Shown here in pieces: positions 8,451-18,500 of a stretch of 64,000 bases of DNA. This DNA comes from Pseudomonas karstica (GTDB lineage: Bacteria > Pseudomonadota > Gammaproteobacteria > Pseudomonadales > Pseudomonadaceae). The notes beneath the pieces were generated by a model. It worked only from the letters and a program-made list of their open reading frames with translations, ran no database searches and had not been told where the DNA came from. The stretch lies in assembly GCF_009707515.1 (NCBI RefSeq), contig NZ_WLYI01000019.1, positions 1 to 64,000 on the forward strand. The letters run 5' to 3'. The position numbers and the translations under genes were made by a program. How positions within the stretch are numbered: position 1 is the stretch's first letter; each line of letters opens with the position of its first letter.

Positions 8451-8735
8451 ATGGAAATGCTCATCAACGCACTCATTCAAATCATCAGCGGCGCCGTCGG
8501 TGGCCAGGTAGCGGGGCGCCTGGGAAAACAAGGCATGGGCACCGGTCTCAATACGGTTGTCGGCGGCGTGGGCGGTTTGGTGCTGGGCCAGATCGCCGCG
8601 GCTGTTACTGGCATGGAGTCCGGTACTACGCTGGACCTGGCGACCATCGGCAGCAATATTGTGGGCGGAGGTGTTGGCGGTTTGGTCCTGACGTTCATTG
8701 TCGGCTGGATCAAAAACAAAATGGCGACCAAGTAG
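8451..8735 (+). CDS. Small glycine-zipper membrane protein
   Basis: A 94-residue protein that I do not recognise by function. It is rich in Gly and small hydrophobic residues and has two internally similar segments (AVGGQVAGRLGKQG; VGGVGGLVLGQIAAAV and VGGGVGGLVLTFIVGW) typical of glycine-zipper membrane helices, followed by a basic C-terminus (KNKMATK). It resembles the GlsB/YeaQ type in general plan only. A longer in-frame reading exists from 8346, but ATG at 8451 follows AGGGG. Inner-membrane location inferred. Confidence 0.75.
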   Translation: MEMLINALIQIISGAVGGQVAGRLGKQGMGTGLNTVVGGVGGLVLGQIAAAVTGMESGTTLDLATIGSNIVGGGVGGLVLTFIVGWIKNKMATK

Positions 8736-8780
8736 TCAATGAGCAGAAGGCCGCTGCCCACTCAGCTGCGGCAGTGGCCT

Positions 8781-9068
8781 TCACCGAATACTATCGTTAT
8801 GCCCCAGGTTGCGCTGCGGATCAATCTGGTCGCGCACCCGCTGCTTGAGCACCTTGGCTTCGGGGAAACCACCATCCATCTTGCGTTCCCAGACTTGCAC
8901 ACCGTCGCAGGTGATGAGAAACACACCACCAGTGGCCGGCTCCAGCGCCACTTTGCCCAGGTCATCGGCGAAGGTGCTTAACAACTCCTGGGCCAACCAT
9001 GCCGCGCGCAGCAACCACTGGCACTGGGTGCAGTAGGTGATGACAATTTCGGGTTTGGATACGGACAT
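8781..9068 (-). CDS. SelT/SelW/SelH-family thioredoxin-fold protein
   Basis: A 95-residue Rdx-family protein. The redox motif Cys13-Thr-Gln-Cys16 sits in the first beta-alpha turn (ITYCTQCQWLLRAAWLAQELL), as in selenoprotein W homologues, with Cys in place of selenocysteine. The C-terminal half has the usual ATGGVFLITCDGVQVWERK and GGFPEAKVLKQRVRD segments. Redox partner and function in bacteria are not known. Divergent from plpD with an 81-bp intergenic region that holds a TATAAT at 9114-9119. Confidence 0.9.
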   Translation of the reverse strand: MSVSKPEIVITYCTQCQWLLRAAWLAQELLSTFADDLGKVALEPATGGVFLITCDGVQVWERKMDGGFPEAKVLKQRVRDQIDPQRNLGHNDSIR

Positions 9069-9149
9069 GAAATAACAGACTCCTGGCGTAACGGGATGAA
9101 CTGATCGGGTGGCTATAATAGCGGCCTTTATTGTTCAGCTCCGAGATTG

Positions 9150-11342
9150 ATGATGCGCCGCCTGTTGTCCTGCCTGCTGCTGTGCCTGCTCCCTGCCTTC
9201 GTATACGCCGTCGAGGCTCCACGCCCGAAGATCGGCTTGGTGCTCTCCGGCGGTGCCGCCCGTGGCCTGGCCCATATTGGCGTGCTCAAGGCCTTGGAAG
9301 AACAAGGCATTCACGTCGATGCCATCGCCGGTACCAGTATGGGCGCGGTCATTGGTGGACTATATGCGTCGGGCTACAAGATCGACGAACTGGAAAAGCT
9401 GGCACTGAACATCGACTGGAAGCTGGCGCTGTCCGATGCCCCACCTCGGGAAGACGTACCGTTTCGACGCAAACAGGATGATCGGGACTTCCTGGTCAAG
9501 CAGAAACTCAGCTTTCGCGATGACGGCAGCCTCGGCCTGCCGCTGGGGGTGATCCAGGGCCAGAACCTGGCATTGCTGCTGGAAAGCATGTTCGCCCACA
9601 CCAGCAACACGCGAGACTTCGATAAGCTGCCGATCCCCTTCCGGGCCGTTGCCACTGATATAACCAGCGGCGAAAAGGTGGTATTTCGCAAGGGTCACTT
9701 GCCCCAGGTAATCCGCGCCAGCATGTCGATTCCCGCCGTGTTCGCTCCGGTGGAGCTGGACGGCAGGTTGCTGGTGGACGGCGGCATGACCGATAACATT
9801 CCGTTGGACGTGGCACGGGAGATGGGTGTCGATATCGCTATCGTGGTAGACATCGGCACGCCCCTGCGTTCGCGCAAACAGCTGGCCACGGTCGTGGATG
9901 TGCTCAATCAGTCCATCACTCTGATGACCCGGCGCAACTCCGAAGAGCAGCTCAAGTCCCTCCAGCCCGGCGATGTACTGATCCAGCCGCCCCTGAGTGC
10001 GTATGGCGTAACCGACTTTGGTCGTGCCAAAGATATGATCGACGCCGGCTACCGTGCCACCCGCGCCCTTGATGTGCGCCTGGCGCGCTTGAGTCCTGCC
10101 CAGCCGGTGGGCGCTGAACTGGTGGCAGCTCGCACCCCGGGCCAGCGCACTCCGATAATCACCGCGATCAAGGTCGAAAACGACTCCAAGGTCGGCGACG
10201 ACGTAATCCGCTATTACATCCGGCAAGACATCGGCAAGCCGCTGGACATGGGACGACTGCAAACCGATATGGGTACCTTGTACGGCCTGGATTATTTCGA
10301 GCAGGTGCAATACCGAGTGGTGAAAAAGGGGCCGGACAACACCCTGGTCATCACTGCCCGAGGCAAGCGCAGCGGTACTGACTATCTGCGCCTGGGCCTC
10401 AATCTTTCCGATGACATGCGTGGCGACAGCGCCTTCAACCTCGGCGCCAGCTATCGCATCAACGGTATCAACCGACTCGGCGCCGAGTGGCTGACCCGGG
10501 TACAGATCGGTGATCGACAAGAGCTGTACAGCGAGTTTTATCAGCCGCTGGATACCGGCTCTCGCTACTTCGTCGCCCCTTATATCAGCGCCCAGGCGCA
10601 AAACGTCGAACTGATTGAAGACAACAACCCTATATCCGAATACCGCCTGGAGCGCTACGGTTTTGGCCTGAATGTGGGCCGGCAGATCGGCAACAGCGGC
10701 GAGATTCGCTTCGGCGTCGGCGAGGCCTGGGGCAAAGCCGATGTGCGCATTGGCGATCGGGATATGCCACGCTTGAATTTCAGCGAGGGCTTCTATGAAT
10801 TGAAGTACTCCTTCGACTCTCTGGACAACGTCTACTTCCCCCACACGGGTGAAGACATTGGCCTAGCGTTCCGCGAGTTCGAGCCGGGCCTGGGCTCCGA
10901 CCAGCGTTACCGACAATGGGAATTCAAACTGGACAAGGCCATGAGCAGCGGGCCGGACACGTTGATCCTCGGGGGGCGCTACGGGCGTACGCTGGATGAT
11001 TCAGACGTAGTGATTTCCAGCTTCCTGCTGGGGGGCGCGCGACAGTTGTCGGGCTTCCGCCAGGACGCGATTGCCGGGCAGAACATCAGCCTGATGCGAG
11101 CGGTCTACTATCGCCGCCTGACGCCACGCTCCTACTTGCCGCTGGATTTCCCGTTGTACCTGGGAGCTTCCCTGGAGCGAGGCAGGGCGTGGAACAACGA
11201 CAATGAATACGACAGTGGTTATATCAATGCCGCGAGTATTTTCCTGGGGTTTGATACACCACTGGGGCCGCTGAACTTCAGCTATGGGTTCAACGATGAC
11301 AATCAGAAAGCCATGTATTTGAATCTGGGACAGACGTTCTAA
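9150..11342 (+). CDS. plpD: PlpD-type patatin phospholipase, type Vd autotransporter
   Basis: A 730-residue protein with a signal peptide (cleavage near residue 20, YA-VEAP), a patatin domain, a POTRA-like segment and a C-terminal beta-barrel ending in Phe. The patatin domain shows the oxyanion loop SGGAARG (33-39), the nucleophile Ser63 in GTSMG, and the dyad Asp210 in DGGMTDN. Architecture and length match P. aeruginosa PlpD, the founding type Vd protein, whose patatin domain is a lipase/phospholipase A. In-frame TTG (9147), ATG (9150) and ATG (9153) are all possible starts. Confidence 0.93.
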   Translation: MMRRLLSCLLLCLLPAFVYAVEAPRPKIGLVLSGGAARGLAHIGVLKALEEQGIHVDAIAGTSMGAVIGGLYASGYKIDELEKLALNIDWKLALSDAPPREDVPFRRKQDDRDFLVKQKLSFRDDGSLGLPLGVIQGQNLALLLESMFAHTSNTRDFDKLPIPFRAVATDITSGEKVVFRKGHLPQVIRASMSIPAVFAPVELDGRLLVDGGMTDNIPLDVAREMGVDIAIVVDIGTPLRSRKQLATVVDVLNQSITLMTRRNSEEQLKSLQPGDVLIQPPLSAYGVTDFGRAKDMIDAGYRATRALDVRLARLSPAQPVGAELVAARTPGQRTPIITAIKVENDSKVGDDVIRYYIRQDIGKPLDMGRLQTDMGTLYGLDYFEQVQYRVVKKGPDNTLVITARGKRSGTDYLRLGLNLSDDMRGDSAFNLGASYRINGINRLGAEWLTRVQIGDRQELYSEFYQPLDTGSRYFVAPYISAQAQNVELIEDNNPISEYRLERYGFGLNVGRQIGNSGEIRFGVGEAWGKADVRIGDRDMPRLNFSEGFYELKYSFDSLDNVYFPHTGEDIGLAFREFEPGLGSDQRYRQWEFKLDKAMSSGPDTLILGGRYGRTLDDSDVVISSFLLGGARQLSGFRQDAIAGQNISLMRAVYYRRLTPRSYLPLDFPLYLGASLERGRAWNNDNEYDSGYINAASIFLGFDTPLGPLNFSYGFNDDNQKAMYLNLGQTF

Positions 11343-11361
11343 GCCCTGCGCAAAACCAAAT

Positions 11362-11389
11362 AATGTGGGGGCGGGCTTGCCCCCACATT
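11362..11389. repeat. REP-like palindrome after plpD
   Basis: AATGTGGGGGC, a 6-nt loop and its exact reverse complement GCCCCCACATT form a perfect 11-bp stem, followed by TTTTG. It belongs to the GTGGGAGCGGGCTTGC-type Pseudomonas REP family and could also act as a terminator between convergent plpD and the MarR gene. Confidence 0.75.
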
Positions 11390-11410
11390 TTGATCATCCC
11401 GGACTTGAGA

Positions 11411-11845
11411 TCAAGACTTTTCCAGGTTCGCCAGAATATGCCCATGAACCCGCATGCATACTCGCACATCCTCTTCGTCGACCCCCACGAACAGCTCATG
11501 GCGCAAGGTTGTGGCAATCGTTTCGATTTGCTCGATCAAGGGCCGGGCGGTATCGCACAGCACGATACGCTTGGCGCGGCGGTCTTCCACCACGGCCTGG
11601 CGCTGCACCAGGCCTTGGCTTTCCAGGCTGTCGAGCAAGCGAGCGAGGGTCGGTCCTTCAACGCCAACACTTTGAGCCAACTCACGCTGGGTGGGTGCGT
11701 CTTTAAAACGCGCCAGATGCAGCAGCACCAGCCAGCGTGCCTGGGACAGGCCCAGGCCAGCCAAACGGCGATCCAGTTCGGCACGCCAGCCTCGAGACAT
11801 CTGTGCCAACTGCATGCCAAAACGGTGTTGATCGGTTAACGGCAT
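11411..11845 (-). CDS. MarR-family transcriptional regulator
   Basis: A 144-residue protein with a winged-helix MarR core: RWLVLLHLARFKDAPTQREL, the recognition helix region VEGPTLARLLDSLESQGLV, and the wing with EDRRAKRIVL. The ligand is unknown. Immediately upstream (11882-11892) lies the palindrome CTAATTATTAG in an AT-rich stretch, a plausible autoregulatory operator. The neighbourhood (plpD, MarR, recQ) matches the order I recall in P. aeruginosa. Confidence 0.88.
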   Translation of the reverse strand: MPLTDQHRFGMQLAQMSRGWRAELDRRLAGLGLSQARWLVLLHLARFKDAPTQRELAQSVGVEGPTLARLLDSLESQGLVQRQAVVEDRRAKRIVLCDTARPLIEQIETIATTLRHELFVGVDEEDVRVCMRVHGHILANLEKS

Positions 11846-11881
11846 AAAAAACTCATGGATTAGACTGAAAATATAGTGTGG

Positions 11882-11892
11882 CTAATTATTAG
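11882..11892. promoter_or_regulatory. Candidate MarR operator palindrome
   Basis: CTAAT-T-ATTAG, a perfect palindrome 37 bp upstream of the MarR start codon, in an AT-rich promoter-like stretch. Inferred only from symmetry and position. Confidence 0.4.
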
Positions 11893-11966
11893 TCAGCTAA
11901 GCATGACCCATGACGCTAGGCAAGACTTGGTATGTACTGTTTCGTTACATTGTCGTAATAGGCGTA

Positions 11967-14093
11967 TCAAATCTCGAATTCCGACTGCAAGGCGGCCCGA
12001 ACACAGTACAAGACACCTTCAGGAACGCGCCCGGTAAACAATGCGGCAATCTCGGAAACAGATGGCAATTCGCCCTCTCCCTCGAGGAAAGCATCCTGGA
12101 TTTCTCCGAGCAAATCTTCCGGTAAATCAAGAGCCTGCTCCAATGACAGTTGCTGCTTGCCAATAGATTCGGCCAGCAAGGTGTAGACGTTCTTCTCAGA
12201 ACATTGCAACTGCCCGGCAATCTGGATCGGAGTCATGCCGGCTCGCGCCAGGCTGATCAGTTCATGACGAATATCAGCGACCTCTTTCGGGGCTTCGACC
12301 TGGCCGCCGAGCACTTCGAGGAATGCCTGACCATAACGCTCCAGCTTGCGCGCACCGACGCCACTGACCCTGGCCATTTCGGCCATGGTGGTCGGGTGCT
12401 CGCGGAGCATCTCCAACAGGGTGGAATCGGGAAAAATAACGTAAGGCGGCACGCTGTGTTCCTGGGCGAGCTTTTTGCGCAGCGCGCGCAAGGCTTCCCA
12501 TTGTTCGCGCTCTTCGAAACGCACCAGTTGGCTGGCCTGGCTGGTGCTGCTTTTGGCGGTAGTCTGCGGCTTGAGGTCGCGGCGCAGCTCCAGGCTGACT
12601 TCGCCCTTGAGCAGCGGACGGCAGCTGTCGTTCAGGCGCAGGCCGCCGTAGCCTTCCAGGTCGATGTCTACCAGGCCACGGGCGACCATCTGGCGGAACA
12701 GCGAGCGCCACTCGCCCTCGGCGCGGTCCTTGCCGACCCCGTAGACCGACAGATGCTGATGACCAAAACTGCGCACCTTTTCGTTGTCCTTGCCCAGCAA
12801 CACGTCCACCAGATGGCCGACGCCATAACGCTGGCCGGTACGAAAAATCGCCGACAAGCCTTGGCGTGCAGGCTCGGTAGCATCCCAGGTCTGCACGCCG
12901 TCCACGCAGTTGTCGCAGTGGCCACAGGGCTGGGGCATGTCTTCGTCGAAGTACGCGAGCAAGGTCTGGCGACGGCAGCGGGTTTCTTCACACAGCGACA
13001 GCATGGCGTCGAGCTTGTGCTGCTCAAGGCGTTTGTGGCGTTCGTCGCCCTCGGAGTTCTGCAGCATCTGCTTGAGCATCACCACATCCTGCAGCCCATA
13101 GACCATCCAGGCATCCGCCGGCAAACCATCTCGGCCAGCACGACCGGTTTCCTGGTAGTAGGCCTCGAGGGATTTGGGCAAGTCCATGTGCGCGACAAAC
13201 CGCACGTTGGACTTGTCGATGCCCATGCCGAACGCGATGGTGGCGACCATGATCAGGCCTTCCTCGTTGAGAAAGCGTTTCTGGTGGTAGGCGCGTAACT
13301 CATTGGGCAGACCGGCGTGGTACGGCAGCGCCGGGTTGCCTTGCTCACAGAGGAAAGCGGCCACTTCGTCGACCTTTTTGCGCGACAGGCAATAGACAAT
13401 ACCGGCATCACTGCGCCGCTCCGAGAGGAACGCCAGCAACTGCTTGCGCGGTTGCTCCTTGGGCACGATGCGATAAAAAATATTCGGTCGGTCGAAGCTG
13501 GAGAGAAAACGTTCGGCGTTCTGCAGGTGCAGGCGCTCGACGATTTCTTCCCGGGTACGCTTGTCGGCGGTGGCGGTCAAGGCGATACGCGGGACGTCGG
13601 GGAACAACTCCGCCAACTGCCCCAGTTGCAGGTATTCACGACGGAAATCGTGACCCCACTGCGATACGCAGTGCGCTTCATCAATGGCGAACAGGGCGAT
13701 TTCCAGACTCTGCAGGAAAGCCAGCATCCGCGGCTGCACCAGGCGCTCGGGGGCCAGGTAGAGCATCTTCACTTCACCACGCTTGATCCGGGCGGCGAGA
13801 TCTCGTTGCTGTTCGGCACTGAGGGTCGAGTTCAGCGCGGCGGCAGCCACACCGAGCTCTTCCAGGGTGGCCACCTGGTCGTCCATCAATGCGATCAACG
13901 GCGAAACCACCACGGCGAGCCCTTCGCGCAACAGCGCCGGCACCTGGAAACACAGCGACTTGCCGCCGCCGGTAGGCATCAGCACCAGGGCGTCACCGCC
14001 ATTGGCCACGCGCTCAATGATCGCACCCTGGCGGCCACGAAAACTGTCGTAGCCGAAGATGTCCTTGAGGACGCGTTGAGCCTGTTCGAGCAT
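11967..14093 (-). CDS. recQ: ATP-dependent DNA helicase RecQ
   Basis: A 708-residue 3'-5' superfamily 2 helicase for recombination and replication-fork repair. Visible: Walker A TGGGKS (41-46), DEAH box (138-141) followed by the aromatic-rich loop [10 protein letters not shown], a helicase C domain ([22 protein letters not shown]), the zinc-binding segment with CEETRCR and CGHCDNC, the RQC winged helix, and a C-terminal HRDC domain ([18 protein letters not shown]). A longer frame extends to 14147, but ATG at 14093 follows GGAG and starts at the conserved N-terminus. Confidence 0.96.
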   Translation of the reverse strand: MLEQAQRVLKDIFGYDSFRGRQGAIIERVANGGDALVLMPTGGGKSLCFQVPALLREGLAVVVSPLIALMDDQVATLEELGVAAAALNSTLSAEQQRDLAARIKRGEVKMLYLAPERLVQPRMLAFLQSLEIALFAIDEAHCVSQWGHDFRREYLQLGQLAELFPDVPRIALTATADKRTREEIVERLHLQNAERFLSSFDRPNIFYRIVPKEQPRKQLLAFLSERRSDAGIVYCLSRKKVDEVAAFLCEQGNPALPYHAGLPNELRAYHQKRFLNEEGLIMVATIAFGMGIDKSNVRFVAHMDLPKSLEAYYQETGRAGRDGLPADAWMVYGLQDVVMLKQMLQNSEGDERHKRLEQHKLDAMLSLCEETRCRRQTLLAYFDEDMPQPCGHCDNCVDGVQTWDATEPARQGLSAIFRTGQRYGVGHLVDVLLGKDNEKVRSFGHQHLSVYGVGKDRAEGEWRSLFRQMVARGLVDIDLEGYGGLRLNDSCRPLLKGEVSLELRRDLKPQTTAKSSTSQASQLVRFEEREQWEALRALRKKLAQEHSVPPYVIFPDSTLLEMLREHPTTMAEMARVSGVGARKLERYGQAFLEVLGGQVEAPKEVADIRHELISLARAGMTPIQIAGQLQCSEKNVYTLLAESIGKQQLSLEQALDLPEDLLGEIQDAFLEGEGELPSVSEIAALFTGRVPEGVLYCVRAALQSEFEI

Positions 14094-14412
14094 GAAAAAC
14101 TCCAAATATCGCCGAAATCCCTCTGTACAGGCTGGCCGAAAAAGCACGCCCTCACGGAAAATAATCCGTAAGCGAACTTTTCCCGCGACAACACTTGGCC
14201 TGCAGGGGCATCACAAAACGCGCAAGTATACCCGAGCACCAACCGGCAAAGGGCGCCGCTGACGACTGGGATACGGCCAGCTTGTTCTGTCAGAAAGATC
14301 AAATCGCTGCCATCGCGAGCAAACCCGCTCCCACAGAATCTGCACAGCGACTGGCCTGGGCGCCCAAGAAGGCCTAGAATTCAGCATCGTTTATTCCCAA
14401 GGTAACCCTTCA
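14094..14412. other. Intergenic region between recQ and the UPF0149 gene
   Basis: 319 bp between divergent genes. A degenerate REP-family copy (cgcgagcaaacccgctccca) lies at 14312-14336. I see no LexA-type box and no credible ORF. Promoters for both neighbours must be here, but I cannot place them with confidence. Confidence 0.6.
14312..14336. repeat. REP-family copy
   Basis: A single degenerate copy of the Pseudomonas REP sequence (catcgcgagca...cccgctcccacag type), related to those at 11362, 29668 and 33748. Confidence 0.6.
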
Positions 14413-15000
14413 ATGTCCTTCGCTGAGCAACTAACCCGCCTGCAAGCCTTCCTCGACGCCGATGAGCTGCATGACGAGGCGCTGGACTACGTGGCCGCCC
14501 ACGGCTACCTGACCGCCCTGTCGATCTGTTCCGAGACCGTGCCCGAGCGTGAATGGATCGACGCGCTGTTCGCCGAAGAGCCTCATTATCGTGACACTGC
14601 CGAACGCGAAGAAATCGAGGCCACCCTGCTGGCCCTCAAGGCCCACATTGGCCGTCAACTGGCTTCCGATGAAGAGTTCGAACTGCCATGCGACCTGGAC
14701 CTGGGCGAAGAGCCGGACGATTCCGACCTGCGCGGCTGGTGCATCGGTTTCATGGAAGGGGTATTCCTGCGTGAAGCTGCCTGGTTCGAAACCGCTGAGG
14801 AAGAGGTCAGCGAAATGCTGTTGCCGATCATGGTCGGTTCCGGCCTGTTCGACGATCAGCCTGAGTTTTCCGATATCGCCGCCGATGCCAACCTGATGGA
14901 TGACATGATCGTACAGATTCCGGAAGCGCTGACTGCCCTGTACCTACTGTGCAACGCACCCGACGAAAAGCCGGCGATCCTCAAGCCCCGCCACCACTAA
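14413..15000 (+). CDS. UPF0149/YecA-YgfB family protein
   Basis: A 195-residue acidic, all-helical protein of the UPF0149 (YgfB/YecA) family, function not settled. Family signals include the GWCIGFMEGVFLRE motif and the acidic EELLPIMVGSGLF-like helix (here EMLLPIMVGSGLF). It lacks the C-terminal SEC-C zinc motif seen in some YecA proteins. Followed closely by the DUF454 gene at 15021, so the two may be cotranscribed. Confidence 0.88.
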   Translation: MSFAEQLTRLQAFLDADELHDEALDYVAAHGYLTALSICSETVPEREWIDALFAEEPHYRDTAEREEIEATLLALKAHIGRQLASDEEFELPCDLDLGEEPDDSDLRGWCIGFMEGVFLREAAWFETAEEEVSEMLLPIMVGSGLFDDQPEFSDIAADANLMDDMIVQIPEALTALYLLCNAPDEKPAILKPRHH

Positions 15001-15020
15001 GCCCCTCGCCCGTGGGCAGC

Positions 15021-15404
15021 ATGGGCAACCGCTCCCTGATCTTGCGTTACGTTCTGCTGGCCATCGGCTGGTTGAGCGTAGCGCTCGGGGTAATCGGTAT
15101 CTTCCTGCCGGTCTTGCCGACAACTCCCTTTCTCCTGTTGGCCGCGGCCTGCTTCGCCCGTAGCTCACCGCGCTTTTACCACTGGCTGGTGAACCATCCG
15201 CGCCTGGGCCCCTGGATTCGCGATTACCTGGATGGCAACGGTATTCCCCTCAAAGGCAAGGTGTACGCCATTGGCCTGATGTGGCTGAGCATCGGTTTTT
15301 CCTGCTATCTGGTGCCATTGCCTTGGGCGCGGGGGTTCATGCTGACCAGTGCGGTGCTGGTGACTCTCTATATCCTGCGCCAGAAAACCCTGCCCCGACG
15401 CTGA
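15021..15404 (+). CDS. DUF454 (YbaN-family) inner membrane protein
   Basis: A 127-residue membrane protein with the family signature GVIGIFLPVLPTTPFLLLAA near the N-terminus, then ARSSPRFYHWLVNHPRLGPWI, and two closely spaced hydrophobic helices near the C-terminus. No function is established. The ATG at 15021 lies 20 nt after the UPF0149 stop. An in-frame GTG at 15012 and further upstream codons are possible starts, and no strong Shine-Dalgarno decides between them. Confidence 0.88.
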   Translation: MGNRSLILRYVLLAIGWLSVALGVIGIFLPVLPTTPFLLLAAACFARSSPRFYHWLVNHPRLGPWIRDYLDGNGIPLKGKVYAIGLMWLSIGFSCYLVPLPWARGFMLTSAVLVTLYILRQKTLPRR

Positions 15405-15532
15405 CCGACGCTGCCCTGCCCTGCAACATAAGCCTCTACACGACCTTGGTCGACGCAGACTAACCCCCGGCATCATGCGAAACTGTCCAACCGGGCCTGG
15501 AATGCCCAGGTGTTCTTATGTCCGGAGTTCCC

Positions 15533-18500
15533 ATGACGCTGTCCAGCGGGCTGATCGCCACCGTTGCCCTGGCCTATATGGCCATTATGTTTGCCATTGC
15601 CTTTTACGGTGACCGTCGCCAGGCGCCTCTGCCCCCGCGGGTGCGAGCCTGGGTGTATAGCCTGTCGCTGGCCGTTTATTGCACCAGCTGGACATTCTTC
15701 GGCGCCGTGGGCCAGGCAGCCGAGCAATTGTGGGCGTTTTTACCGATCTACCTGGGACCGGTACTGCTGTTGGTGCTGGCGCCTTGGGTCCTGCAAAAGA
15801 TGGTGCTGATCAGCAAGCAGGAAAACATCACCTCCATCGCCGACTTTATTGCCGCCCGCTATGGCAAGTCCCAATCCCTGGCGGTAGTGGTGGCACTGAT
15901 CTGCCTGGTGGGTGTACTGCCCTACATTGCCCTGCAACTCAAAGGCATCGTGCTCGGCGTCAACCTACTGATTGGTGCAGGCCCCGACACTACCGGCACC
16001 CGCGCCCAGGACACCGCACTCATCGTGTCGCTGGTACTGGCGTTGTTCACCATTGTCTTCGGCACCCGCAATCTCGATGCCACGGAGCACCACCGTGGCA
16101 TGGTGCTGGCGATCGCTTTTGAGTCTCTGGTCAAACTGTTCGCCTTCCTCGCCGTCGGCGCGTTTGTCACCTATGGCTTGTACGACGGTTTCGATGACTT
16201 GTTCAGCCAGGCGATGCTCGCGCCACGGCTGGAGGAATACTGGAAAGAAACCGTTAATTGGCCGTCAATGGTGGTGCAGACGGGGGTGGCGATGATGGCG
16301 ATCATCTGTCTGCCCCGGCAGTTTCACGTGACGGTGGTGGAGAATATCGAACCCCAGGACCTGCGCCTGGCCAAGTGGGTGTTCCCGGCTTACCTGATCC
16401 TCGCCGCGTTGTTTGTAGTGCCGATTGCCCTCGGCGGGAAAATGCTGCTGCCGGGGTCGGTGCTGCCGGACTCCTATGTGATCAGCCTGCCGCTGGCTGA
16501 AGCGCATCCAGCCCTGGCCGTGCTGGCGTTTATCGGCGGTGCGTCGGCGGCCACAGGCATGGTGATCGTCGCGAGCATCGCCCTGTCGACCATGGTTTCC
16601 AACGATATGCTGCTGCCCTGGCTATTGCGCCGATCCAGCGCCGAACGTCCATTCGAAGTATTCCGACACTGGATGCTTTCGGTACGCCGGGTCAGCATCG
16701 TCATTATCTTACTGCTGGCCTACGTCAGTTATCGCCTGCTGGGATCTTCCGCAAGCCTGGCAACCATTGGCCAGATTGCCTTTGCCGCGGTCACACAACT
16801 GGCGCCGGCCATGCTCGGCGCACTGTATTGGAAGCAGGCCAACCGACGTGGGGTATTTGCAGGGTTGGCGGCGGGTACCTTCCTGTGGTTCTACACCTTG
16901 GTGCTGCCAGTGGCCGCGAAAAGCCTCGGCTGGTCATTCAGCTTGTTCCCAGGCCTGTCCTGGCTGTATTCACATCCACTGGGGCCGTCTGTTACCTCGC
17001 TGACCCTGGGCACCGTATTGTCCTTGGCGGGTAATTTCACGTTGTTTGTGTGGGTCTCGATGCTGTCGCGCACGCGAGTGTCCGAGCATTGGCAAGCCGG
17101 GCGATTTATCGGCCAGGAAATCAACCAGCGGGCCAGTACCCGCTCCATGCTTTCGGTGCAGATCAACGACTTGCTCAGCCTGGCCGCACGGTTTGTCGGC
17201 GAAGAACGGGCACAACAGAGTTTTATCCGCTTTGCCTATCGCCAGGGCAAAGGCTTTAACCCGAACCAGAATGCCGACAATGATTGGATTGCCCACACCG
17301 AGCGGCTGCTGGCCGGCGTGCTGGGAGCCTCGTCGACCCGAGCGGTGGTAAAAGCGGCCATTGAAGGCCGGGAAATGCAACTGGAGGATGTCGTACGGAT
17401 AGCTGACGAAGCGTCCGAAGTGTTGCAATTCAACCGCGCACTGCTGCAAGGCGCCATCGAAAACATCACCCAGGGCATCAGTGTGGTCGACCAGTCCCTC
17501 AAGCTGGTGGCCTGGAACCGCCGCTATCTGGAACTGTTCAACTATCCAGACGGGCTGATCAGCGTTGGCCGGCCAATTGCCGACATCATTCGCTATAACG
17601 CCGAGCGCGGGTTGTGTGGCCCCGGCGAGGCTGAAGTGCATGTCGCGCGCCGCTTGCACTGGATGCGCCAAGGCCGCGCTCATACTTCGGAACGGCTGTT
17701 CCCCAATGGCCGGGTGATCGAGTTGATCGGCAACCCGATGCCCGGCGGCGGGTTTGTCATGAGTTTTACCGACATCACCGCCTTCCGCGAGGCCGAACAG
17801 GCCTTGACCGAGGCCAACGAGGGCTTGGAACAGCGGGTCGTCGAGCGCACCCATGAGCTGTCGCAACTGAACGTTGCCCTGACCGACGCAAAGGGCGTCG
17901 CCGAATCAGCCAACCAATCGAAAACCCGCTTTCTCGCCGCCGTCAGCCATGACCTGATGCAACCGCTGAACGCCGCGCGATTGTTCTCTGCCGCCCTCTC
18001 CCACCAGAACGACGGGTTGTCGGGAGAGGCCCGGCAATTGGTGCAGCACCTGGACAGTTCGCTGCGTTCGGCCGAGGACCTGATCAGCGACTTGCTGGAT
18101 ATTTCACGCCTGGAGAACGGCAAGATCAACCCACAGCGCCAGCCTTTTGCCCTTAATGAACTGTTCGATACCCTGGGCGCCGAATTCAAGGCCTTGGCCC
18201 AGGAGCAAGGCCTGCGCTTCCGCTTGCGCGGCAGTCGTTTGCCGATCGACAGCGATATCAAACTGCTACGGCGGATCCTGCAGAATTTCCTGACCAATGC
18301 CTTCCGCTATGCCCACGGCCCGGTGCTGCTGGGTGTACGGCGCCGCCGGGGTGAGTTATCCCTCGAAGTCTGGGACCGTGGCCCCGGTATCCCCCACGAC
18401 AAGCAGAAAGTCATCTTCGAGGAATTCAAACGCCTGGACAGCCACCAGACCCGCGCCGAAAAGGGACTGGGCCTTGGGCTGGCGATTGCCGACGGATTGT

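Noticed and set aside
9360..10844. 494-codon ORF antisense to plpD
   Set aside because: Long antisense frames are common in high-GC DNA; plpD has clear domains and the antisense frame has none.
12150..13298. 382-codon ORF antisense to recQ
   Set aside because: Antisense shadow of a well-defined helicase gene, with low-complexity composition.
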